From Burkholderiales bacterium (GTDB taxonomy: Bacteria > Pseudomonadota > Gammaproteobacteria > Burkholderiales > Burkholderiaceae_A), in NCBI GenBank assembly GCA_030834045.1, contig JAURFZ010000036.1:1-12140 (forward strand): a DNA stretch of 12,140 nt. The letters run 5' to 3'. The notes below the pieces were generated by a model. It ran no database searches and was not told where the DNA came from. It saw only the letters and a program-made list of their open reading frames with translations. The position numbers and the translations under genes are program-made. Positions within the stretch are counted from its first letter, which is position 1, and every line of letters begins with the position of its first letter. Below are positions 6,388-12,140 of this stretch, piece by piece.

Positions 6388-7018
6388 CAGCCTAAGAAGG
6401 CCAGTCGAAGACATACGGCTCGACACCGTGTTGCGGCCTGATCTTCAGGTGATTGCCCAGTGGATTCCTGAAGGCTCCAAGGTACTTGACCTTGGATGCG
6501 GGGAAGGCGAGCTCTTGGCATGGCTGCAGAAGAACAAAGCCTGCTGCGGTTATGGCGGCGAAATCGACCATAACAATGTCATGGCCTGCCTAGCAAAAGG
6601 CGTCAATGTTATTCAGACTAACATTGACGGTGGACTAAGCCTCTTCTCGATGAACCAATTTGACGTCGTAGTTCTCTCGCAGGCGCTTCAGGCAACCCAC
6701 GAAACTGAGCTGGTTCTGAAAGAAATGCGTCAGCTTGGCAAGCGTTGCATCGTGAGTATTCCGAACTTTGGGCATTGGTCGCATATCGTTTCACTTGCAA
6801 AGGGGCTCATGCCAGTAAACAAGCGGCTTCCCTATCAGTGGTATGACACGCCCAACCACCATTTCGCCACCACACAAGACTTTGAGCGGCTGCTTGCAAG
6901 ACTGGGGTTTTCCGTAGAGCAACATGCCTACCTGGCCGAGGGTCAAGACGGGGCAATTTTTGAAGTCAGACGATGGCCTAACCTGCGCTGCACCCTTGCC
7001 CTTTACAGCTTTCAGTAA
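6374..7018 (+). CDS. metW: MetW, methyltransferase-like partner of MetX
   Basis: MetW is a small methyltransferase-fold protein found beside metX in proteobacteria; it is tied to methionine synthesis and has been reported to act with MetX, though its exact chemistry is not settled. The predicted protein has 214 residues. It shows the SAM-binding motif I, VLDLGCGEGELLAWL (37-51), FDVVVLSQALQATHETELVL (96-115), RCIVSIPNFGHW (124-135) and the C-terminal DTPNHHFATTQDF (158-170), all typical of the family. I chose the ATG at 6374, overlapping metX by 14 bp; a TTG at 6368 in the same frame is an alternative that adds two residues. No clear Shine-Dalgarno sequence is present, so translation is probably coupled to metX. 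The next gene begins 34 bp downstream. The identification is firm, the start slightly uncertain. Confidence 0.94.
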   Translation: MRSDSSLRRPVEDIRLDTVLRPDLQVIAQWIPEGSKVLDLGCGEGELLAWLQKNKACCGYGGEIDHNNVMACLAKGVNVIQTNIDGGLSLFSMNQFDVVVLSQALQATHETELVLKEMRQLGKRCIVSIPNFGHWSHIVSLAKGLMPVNKRLPYQWYDTPNHHFATTQDFERLLARLGFSVEQHAYLAEGQDGAIFEVRRWPNLRCTLALYSFQ

Positions 7019-7041
7019 GTAACCCTTTAACTATAAAAATT

Positions 7042-7047
7042 GGGAGG
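7042..7047 (+). promoter_or_regulatory. Shine-Dalgarno sequence of the 3-hydroxyacyl-CoA dehydrogenase gene
   Basis: GGGAGG lies 5 nt before the ATG at 7053. It is the strongest + strand ribosome site in the window, whereas the upstream + strand genes mostly lack one. This suggests the dehydrogenase is translated independently of metW and at a higher rate. Confidence 0.75.
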
Positions 7048-7052
7048 ATGCC

Positions 7053-7904
7053 ATGACCATTAAAAACGTCGGAATTATTGGAGCAGGAACCATGGGCAGC
7101 GGTATTGCCCAGGCCTTTGCAACCAAGGGAGTGCAGGTAACCCTTCAAGACCTTGATGCCCAAGCGCTTGACCGTGCGGTCAAGACCATCTCCGGGTCGC
7201 TTGACCGGCTTATAAAAAAAGAAATGCTTAGCTCTGAACAGAAAGACCATGTGCTTTCCTGCATCACTATTCGCACCGACGTAAGCGCACTGAGTTCATC
7301 TGAGTTGTTCATTGAAGCCGCAACCGAGAACGAGCCCATAAAGGTAAAAATTCTTCAGGGTCTTTCTGCGATCGCCAGTGAAAATGCCATCGTGGCCACC
7401 AATACCTCGTCCATTTCCATCACGCGCCTCGCGCGACAAATGGCAAGGCCAGGTCAGTTTATTGGAATGCACTTTTTTAACCCAGTACCTATGATGCCGC
7501 TGGTTGAAGTGATTGAGGGCTTGCAGACCGATGCAGCAACCACCCATCGTGTTTTGGCAATCGCCGAGTTTCTTGGAAAATCACCCATTCGTGTCAAAAA
7601 CAGCGCTGGCTTTGTAGTCAACCGTATCCTCTGCCCAATGATTAATGAAGCCATATTTGTCTATGCCGAGGGCCTGGCCAGCGCCCAAGAAATTGACGAT
7701 GGCATGAAGTTTGGGTGCAATCATCCCATTGGACCTTTGGCCCTCGCGGACCTCGTTGGGCTTGATGTGCTGCTTGCGGTCATGAATGTTTTGTCGGATC
7801 ACTTTGAGGACCCGAAGTACAGGCCCGCACCCCTTTTAAAAGAAATGGTCGATGCCGGTCGGCTTGGGCGAAAAACAAAAAAAGGCTTTTACGACTACGA
7901 CTAG
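7053..7904 (+). CDS. 3-hydroxybutyryl-CoA (3-hydroxyacyl-CoA) dehydrogenase
   Basis: This enzyme interconverts 3-hydroxyacyl-CoA (probably 3-hydroxybutyryl-CoA) and 3-ketoacyl-CoA with NAD(P)(H), in fatty-acid, butyrate or polyhydroxybutyrate-linked metabolism. At 283 residues it is a normal short-form member. GAGTMG (10-15) is the dinucleotide-binding loop and Asp33 ends the second strand. Ser119 (NTSS), His140 (GMHFFNPVPMMPLVEVI), Glu152 and Asn190 (FVVNRILCP) keep the spacing of the known catalytic residues. The C-terminal domain ends in GRKTKKGFYDYD. It has a strong ribosome binding site. It lies 34 bp after metW on the same strand, but its metabolism is unrelated to methionine; it may ride on the same transcript or have its own promoter inside metW. 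Its TAG (7902-7904) overlaps the stop of the convergent trkH. The class is firm; chain-length and cofactor preference are not determined. Confidence 0.95.
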   Translation: MTIKNVGIIGAGTMGSGIAQAFATKGVQVTLQDLDAQALDRAVKTISGSLDRLIKKEMLSSEQKDHVLSCITIRTDVSALSSSELFIEAATENEPIKVKILQGLSAIASENAIVATNTSSISITRLARQMARPGQFIGMHFFNPVPMMPLVEVIEGLQTDAATTHRVLAIAEFLGKSPIRVKNSAGFVVNRILCPMINEAIFVYAEGLASAQEIDDGMKFGCNHPIGPLALADLVGLDVLLAVMNVLSDHFEDPKYRPAPLLKEMVDAGRLGRKTKKGFYDYD

Positions 7905-9373
7905 CTTCGCCAGAAGGCCGGTACAAGAAGAACAATCACTGTAAGAAGTTCCAACCGGCCCATAAGCATCGTGATGGTTAAAACCCATAGCTGAAAGTTC
8001 GTGAGGCCCGCATAATTGCCTGCGGGTCCAACCTCGTTTAAACCGGGGCCCAGGTTATTGATGCAGGCCAAAACAGCACTTATTGCCGTAATGTCGTTCA
8101 TTCCCGAGAGCAGTAACAAGAAGGTCGCCACCATCACCGTTGCGCCATAGGTCAACATATAGGCCAAGACCGCAAAGACCACCGACTGCGAGACCGATGA
8201 GGACCCCAATTGAACGAGTTGAACGGATCGGGGATGAATAATTCGTAGCAGTTCGCGCTGGGCAAGCTTGGCCATAATCACGAGCCGTATCATTTTTATA
8301 CCGCCGCCTGTTGAGCCCGAGCTTGTCGAAAAGGCACATAAAAAAATCATGAGCCAGGGTGCATAGGCCGGCCAGCTGCCATAGTCGGCTGTCGCATAGC
8401 CCGTTGTAGTGGCAATGGCAACCACGTTGAATGCGGCCATACGGAAGGCTTCAATGGCCGTTTCGTAGACACCATGGCCCCACAAAGTAAGCCAGACCAC
8501 AATAACGCCGAAGGCAACTGAAAAGAGAAAAAACCTGGCCTCAGGACAGCCCAAGTAAGGCCGAACCGACCGGTTTCTTAAGGCTGAAAAGTGCATGACG
8601 AAATTGATACCCGAAAGAAGCATAAAGGTGATGGCCACTGTCTCAATAACCGGATCATTGAAATAGCCAAGGCTTGCATCATGGCTCGACAGTCCACCAA
8701 TACTTACAGTGGTACCCGTGTGAATAAGCGCATCAAACCAGGACATACCCGCTAGCCAGTAGCCCGCAAAGCAACACACTGAGAGAAACAAATAAATGCC
8801 CCAGAGTGCCTTGGCCGTCTCTGTAATACGGGGAGTTAGCTTGGCATCCTTGGATGGGCCCGAAAACTCTGCCTTAAACAGCTGCATACCACCCACGCCC
8901 AAGAGCGGCAGAATGGCAACGGCAAGAATAATGATTCCCATCCCGCCAAACCATTGAAGCAGGCTTCGCCAGATAAGAATCGAGGGCGGCATTGTGTCAA
9001 GGCCCACCAGAACGGTTGCACCAGTGGTTGTTAGTGCCGAGATTCCTTCAAAAAAGGCCTGGCTAAACCGTAGTTCTGGGAAATAAAAATAAAGGGGCAG
9101 GCTTGCAAAAAAAGCAAGTACAAGCCAGACAAGCGCCACCAGTAGGAAACCATCGCGGGGCCTAAGGTCTTTATTTGGAGACCGTGTAAGGTAGGCTAGC
9201 GAAAAGCCCAGGCCAGAGGTTAAAAGCCCCGCCTTTACAAAAGCCTCTAAGCCACCGTCATTCATGCCAATGGCAAAGCCTATCGGCACAAGAAAGGCAA
9301 ACCCAAAAAGACCAACAAGAACAGAAAGAATATGAAGTACGATCAGGGCCGAATTAGGTCGAGCGGTCTGCAT
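7901..9373 (-). CDS. trkH: Trk potassium uptake system membrane subunit TrkH
   Basis: TrkH is the inner-membrane potassium-translocating subunit of the Trk system, gated by TrkA. The 490 residues (E. coli TrkH has 483) are hydrophobic throughout. The four pore-loop filters are visible: TTTGATV (115-121), TTVSIGG (221-227), TTTGYAT (322-328) and NNLGPGLNEVG (439-449), each with its filter glycine. The intramembrane gating loop SSGSTGGGIKMIR (351-363) and the ending MGRLELLTVIVLLVPAFWR (471-489) match E. coli TrkH closely. The ATG at 9373 shares its A with the trkA stop (TAATG on the - strand), and no Shine-Dalgarno sequence is visible, so translation is probably coupled to trkA. The stop TAG (7901-7903) lies in a CTAG palindrome shared with the convergent dehydrogenase gene. 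The identification is firm. Confidence 0.96.
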   Translation of the reverse strand: MQTARPNSALIVLHILSVLVGLFGFAFLVPIGFAIGMNDGGLEAFVKAGLLTSGLGFSLAYLTRSPNKDLRPRDGFLLVALVWLVLAFFASLPLYFYFPELRFSQAFFEGISALTTTGATVLVGLDTMPPSILIWRSLLQWFGGMGIIILAVAILPLLGVGGMQLFKAEFSGPSKDAKLTPRITETAKALWGIYLFLSVCCFAGYWLAGMSWFDALIHTGTTVSIGGLSSHDASLGYFNDPVIETVAITFMLLSGINFVMHFSALRNRSVRPYLGCPEARFFLFSVAFGVIVVWLTLWGHGVYETAIEAFRMAAFNVVAIATTTGYATADYGSWPAYAPWLMIFLCAFSTSSGSTGGGIKMIRLVIMAKLAQRELLRIIHPRSVQLVQLGSSSVSQSVVFAVLAYMLTYGATVMVATFLLLLSGMNDITAISAVLACINNLGPGLNEVGPAGNYAGLTNFQLWVLTITMLMGRLELLTVIVLLVPAFWRS

Positions 9374-10761
9374 TAGAAAAAGCCCGCTGCAACCTGAAAG
9401 AGCTTTTCTATTTTCGGTATGGTCTTTCGGTTGGTGACAAAGACAATCAGATGGTCATCGGGCTCAATCAGCACATCGTGATGGCCCATGATGACTTTAG
9501 CATCGGGCCCATGGCCACGAACGATGGCCCCAATGGAAGCCCCTGTTGGTAGATTCACCTCGTCAATGCGTCGGCCCACAACCTTTGATGTCTTTGCGTC
9601 ACCGTGGGCAACAAGTTCAAGCGCCTCGGCCGCCCCCCGCCGCAGGCTGTGAACCACCGATACATCGCCCCTGCGAACATACTTTAATAAGGCACCAAGG
9701 GTGGTATGCGAGGGAGTAAGGGCAATGTCGATACCTCCCCCCTCCATAAGCTCCGCATAGGCCTTACGATTAATTAAAGCCACCACTCGCCGAGCACCGA
9801 GGCGTTTGGCGAGCAGGGCCGACATAATATTATTTTCATCGTCATTGGTAAGCGCCAGAAACAGGTCCATTCCGGCTACATTTTCTTCTTCCAAAAGCGT
9901 CTCATCGGTGGCATCGCCGTGCAGAACAAGTGCCTTGCCATTTAGTTCTTGGGCAAGCATTTCACATCGACGCTGATTACCTTCAATGATTTTAGGAAGG
10001 ATTTTGTGGGAAATGGCCTGAGCAAGGCGCTGACCAATATTGCCCCCACCAACAATCATGACCCTGCGGACAGGCTCATCAAGCTGATGCAGTTCTTGCG
10101 TCACCAAGTGAATGTGTTCAGCGGCGGCAACAAAGAAGACCTCGTCATCAGGCTCAATGCGCGTGTCACCTCGAGGCAGAATGGCTTTTCCATCACGAAA
10201 GACCGCGACCACGCGACAGTCGACATTAGGTAGGTGCTGACGAAGTTCTTTAAGAGGACGATAAGCCAAAGGGCTTTTAGCATCAGCACGAACGGCAAGC
10301 AGGCCCACACGCCCATTGGCAAAATCAAGAACCTGCAAGGCCTCGGGTATCTCGATAAGCCGGGTGAGATAGTCGGTAATGGTGCCCTCAGGGCTAATGG
10401 CGACGTCAACAGCAAAACCATCGGTCGATAAGAGCTCCGGGTTTTGAGTCCACTGCGGGGATCGAACCCTTGCAATACGTTGCGGCACGTTAAAACAACG
10501 ATGCGCAATCTGACAGGCAACGAGATTAATCTCGTCGTGTGCCGTGACGGCAATTAGGATGTCTGTGTCTTCGACGCCTGCTGACTGAAGCACGGAAAGG
10601 CTGGTGGCCGAACCTTGAACTGTTCTTAAATCAAAACGCTCTTGCAGGGTTGCAAGTAAATCAGGGTCGGTATCAACAACCGTAATGTCGTTGCGTTCTT
10701 GTACCAGTAATTCGGCAAGGCCTGCGCCAACCCGCCCCGCCCCAAGAATAAGAATTCTCAT
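9373..10761 (-). CDS. trkA: Trk system cytoplasmic gating subunit TrkA
   Basis: TrkA is the peripheral nucleotide-binding regulator that gates TrkH on the cytoplasmic face. The 462 residues (E. coli TrkA has 458) make two tandem RCK units. The first begins MRILILGAGRVGAGLAELL (1-19) with GAGRVG at 7-12 and Asp30 at the end of strand two; the second begins RVMIVGGGNIGQRLAQAI (233-250) with GGGNIG at 238-243. Each is followed by a TrkA-C domain, ending near LIEPDDEVFF-like segments (202-210 and 431-441). Both NAD/ATP-binding loops look intact. The ATG overlaps the stop of the upstream response regulator as ATGA (10758-10761), and the stop overlaps trkH by 1 bp, so the genes form a coupled unit. 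The identification is firm. Confidence 0.96.
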   Translation of the reverse strand: MRILILGAGRVGAGLAELLVQERNDITVVDTDPDLLATLQERFDLRTVQGSATSLSVLQSAGVEDTDILIAVTAHDEINLVACQIAHRCFNVPQRIARVRSPQWTQNPELLSTDGFAVDVAISPEGTITDYLTRLIEIPEALQVLDFANGRVGLLAVRADAKSPLAYRPLKELRQHLPNVDCRVVAVFRDGKAILPRGDTRIEPDDEVFFVAAAEHIHLVTQELHQLDEPVRRVMIVGGGNIGQRLAQAISHKILPKIIEGNQRRCEMLAQELNGKALVLHGDATDETLLEEENVAGMDLFLALTNDDENNIMSALLAKRLGARRVVALINRKAYAELMEGGGIDIALTPSHTTLGALLKYVRRGDVSVVHSLRRGAAEALELVAHGDAKTSKVVGRRIDEVNLPTGASIGAIVRGHGPDAKVIMGHHDVLIEPDDHLIVFVTNRKTIPKIEKLFQVAAGFF

Positions 10762-11447
10762 GCAAGGGTTTTACGCGCACTTGAGCGAACCGTATCCATG
10801 CCCAGCTGCTTGAGCTTTCGATACAGGTGCGTGCGCTCAAGGCCCGACTGCTCGGCAAGCCGGGTCATGCTTCCCCCTTGTTTAGAGAGCTGGTACTCAA
10901 GATAAACCCTTTCAAAGGCATCCCTTGCCTCCCGTAGAGGCTGATCGAGGGAGATGGCTAGAAGAGCCTGCTCGGCCCGGTCGTCGGGCCGAATTTCATC
11001 CTCCTCTTCGGCCGGATCAATAAGCTGGACTGACGCCTGTGGCTTTGCGCTCTCAAGGGCCTGCTTCCACGCTTTCTGGGCCTGCGCCCGGGCCAGGGCT
11101 GTCTCAACTGTTTTTAAAAGCTTTGCCAATGCAATAGGCTTTTCGAGAAAATCAAAAGCTCCAATTCGAGTGGCCTCAACGGCCGTATCAATCGTGGCAT
11201 GACCGGACATCATGACGACAGGCATAGTGAGCAGCCCTTGCGCAGACCATTCTTTAAGTAAAGTTACCCCATCGGTGTCGGGCATCCATATGTCCAAAAG
11301 GACAAGGTCGTAGGCCTGGCCAGCCCGGGCCTGACGGGCCTGTGCCGCATTGTTTGCGAGGGTGACGCTATGACCTTCATCCTCAAGCACCTCAAGCAAA
11401 AGCTCCCGAACGCCAAGCTCATCGTCAACAATCAAAATATCAGACAT
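10758..11447 (-). CDS. NtrX-like response regulator without AAA+ domain (receiver plus Fis-type HTH)
   Basis: This is a two-component response regulator of 229 residues. The receiver (1-120) has Asp8/Asp9, the phosphoacceptor Asp52 in LVLLDIWMPDTDG (48-60), Ser81 in MMSGHATIDTAV (79-90) and Lys103 in DFLEKP (99-104); the wording is most like NtrX. A charged linker (about 121-170, with EEEDEIRPDD at 147-156) leads to a Fis-type helix-turn-helix (about 171-216): EYQLSKQGGSMTRLAEQSGL (184-203) and ERTHLYRKLKQLGM (204-217). Classical NtrX (about 450 residues) has a sigma-54-activating AAA+ domain in between; none is present, so it cannot act as a sigma-54 activator. I chose the ATG at 11447, which places the receiver at the N-terminus; an in-frame ATG at 11573 would add 42 unlikely residues from within the kinase gene. 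It overlaps the kinase gene by 8 bp and trkA by 4 bp. Its target genes are unknown. Confidence 0.9.
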   Translation of the reverse strand: MSDILIVDDELGVRELLLEVLEDEGHSVTLANNAAQARQARAGQAYDLVLLDIWMPDTDGVTLLKEWSAQGLLTMPVVMMSGHATIDTAVEATRIGAFDFLEKPIALAKLLKTVETALARAQAQKAWKQALESAKPQASVQLIDPAEEEDEIRPDDRAEQALLAISLDQPLREARDAFERVYLEYQLSKQGGSMTRLAEQSGLERTHLYRKLKQLGMDTVRSSARKTLA

Positions 11448-12140
11448 CGTTAAGGCCTTTATGAGGGTCTGCTCCAGGCTTTGCAGGCGCTGAGGATGAC
11501 TTGGAGTACATGGGTAAGGATAGGACCGCTTTTGCTCCCAAAACCCTGCCGGAGGCATCAACGCGATTTTCAAGCCGGATGTCTGCTCGGTTCTCTTCCG
11601 CTATTTTTTTCACAATAGCCAAGCCCAGTCCAGTGCCCTTTGGCTTTGTTGTCACATAGGGTTCAAACAAACGAGTAAGCATGTCAGGCGGAATTCCTGG
11701 GCCATTGTCTTCCACAATTAACAAGCAACGCGGCTCCTTTGAAGATGTCCATTTTTTACAAGCAATTTTTATTTTAGGCTTTTTTTCTTCCTCATGAAGG
11801 GCGGCGGACCCTGATGCGTCTGAAGAGAGAAATCCAGGTGAAGAACAGGCATCTTGCGCATTCTGCACAAGGTTGTGAAGGATCTGTATAAGCTGCCCGC
11901 GGTCTGCCCAGACCCAACATTCATCGGCTTGCGTAAGTTCGATGCTGGGGTCCGACACGTACAAAGGCATTACCTCGGAGATGAGACCCGATAGATTCAG
12001 TCGCTCTGGGTTCGCACTCGGAAGGCGTGCGTAGTTTCGAAACTCATCGACCATGGTTTTAAGGCCACGGACCTGGTCCACGATGGTGTTGCAGGACCGC
12101 TGCAATAGCTCTCGATCGTCAGGGGCAAGCCGGTCGGTGA
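11440..12140 (-). CDS. NtrY-like sensor histidine kinase, C-terminal part; N-terminus outside the window
   Basis: This is the catalytic end of a membrane-type sensor kinase that should phosphorylate the adjacent response regulator. The frame is open to the window edge, giving about 232 visible residues; the TTG at 12105 is internal, not a start. Visible are the helix after the phosphohistidine (IVDQVRGLKTMVDEFRNYAR, characteristic of the NtrY group), the N box LHNLVQNAQDA, the G1 box VEDNGPGIP, the F box LFEPYVTTKPKGTG and the G2 box TGLGLAIVKKIAEE. The phosphohistidine itself and any sensing, HAMP or membrane domains lie beyond 12140. Between the N and G1 boxes is a Ser- and Lys-rich insert (around 11745-11850) that looks variable. 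The stop TGA at 11440-11442 overlaps the regulator's start by 8 bp. Family is firm; the stimulus is unknown from this part. Confidence 0.92.
   Translation of the reverse strand, partial: TDRLAPDDRELLQRSCNTIVDQVRGLKTMVDEFRNYARLPSANPERLNLSGLISEVMPLYVSDPSIELTQADECWVWADRGQLIQILHNLVQNAQDACSSPGFLSSDASGSAALHEEEKKPKIKIACKKWTSSKEPRCLLIVEDNGPGIPPDMLTRLFEPYVTTKPKGTGLGLAIVKKIAEENRADIRLENRVDASGRVLGAKAVLSLPMYSKSSSAPAKPGADPHKGLNDV

Noticed and set aside
7032..7037. TATAAA resembling a -10 box ahead of the dehydrogenase gene
   Set aside because: A transcript from it would begin inside the ribosome binding site at 7042-7047, and no matching -35 box is present.
7870..7930. Intrinsic terminator at the dehydrogenase/trkH junction
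   Set aside because: On the - strand there is a T-rich run past the trkH stop, but no stable stem precedes it; on the + strand there is neither stem nor T run.
10101..10553. 150-codon open frame on the - strand overlapping trkA in another frame
   Set aside because: The trkA frame is conserved throughout this stretch; the alternative protein has no recognisable motif or ribosome site.

Overview
The window looks like a chromosomal housekeeping region of a betaproteobacterium, probably Burkholderiales or a close relative. The evidence is gene content and order. The glutamate-cysteine ligase is the proteobacterial type that is unrelated to E. coli GshA. It is followed by gshB and a permease-less PTS trio (EIIA, HPr, enzyme I). 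A metX-metW pair and a two-component/Trk potassium cluster come next. GC looks to be in the mid-50s by eye. Leucine CTT is used unusually often (10 of 28 Leu codons in metX, against 6 CTG). The window is almost wall-to-wall coding: the largest gap is 95 bp (5123-5217). I see no rRNA, tRNA, CRISPR array, insertion sequence, prophage or other mobile element.

Layout. (1) Positions 1-4718, + strand: gshA (its 5' end lies before the window), gshB, a mannose-family EIIA, ptsH and ptsI, a tight probable operon joining glutathione synthesis to a regulatory PTS phosphorelay. (2) Positions 4715-5122, - strand: a 135-residue LuxR-type DNA-binding protein with no sensor or receiver domain, convergent with ptsI and divergent from metX. 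(3) Positions 5218-7904, + strand: metX, metW overlapping it, and a 3-hydroxyacyl-CoA dehydrogenase with its own strong ribosome binding site. (4) Positions 7901-12140, - strand, read right to left: an NtrY-like sensor kinase (its N-terminal part lies beyond the window), an NtrX-like regulator lacking the AAA+ domain, trkA and trkH, each overlapping the next by 1-8 bp.

How they work together. GshA and GshB make glutathione from glutamate, cysteine and glycine. Enzyme I passes phosphate from PEP to HPr His15 and on to EIIA His11, and no sugar permease is encoded here, so the relay is probably a sensor or regulator. MetX and MetW act on homoserine for methionine synthesis. TrkA and TrkH form a potassium uptake system that appears to be co-transcribed with the two-component pair.

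I found no clearly novel system. The points most worth a second look are the stand-alone LuxR regulator, the AAA+-less NtrX-type regulator joined to trkAH, and the two convergent gene pairs whose stop codons share a 4-bp palindrome with no room for an intergenic terminator.
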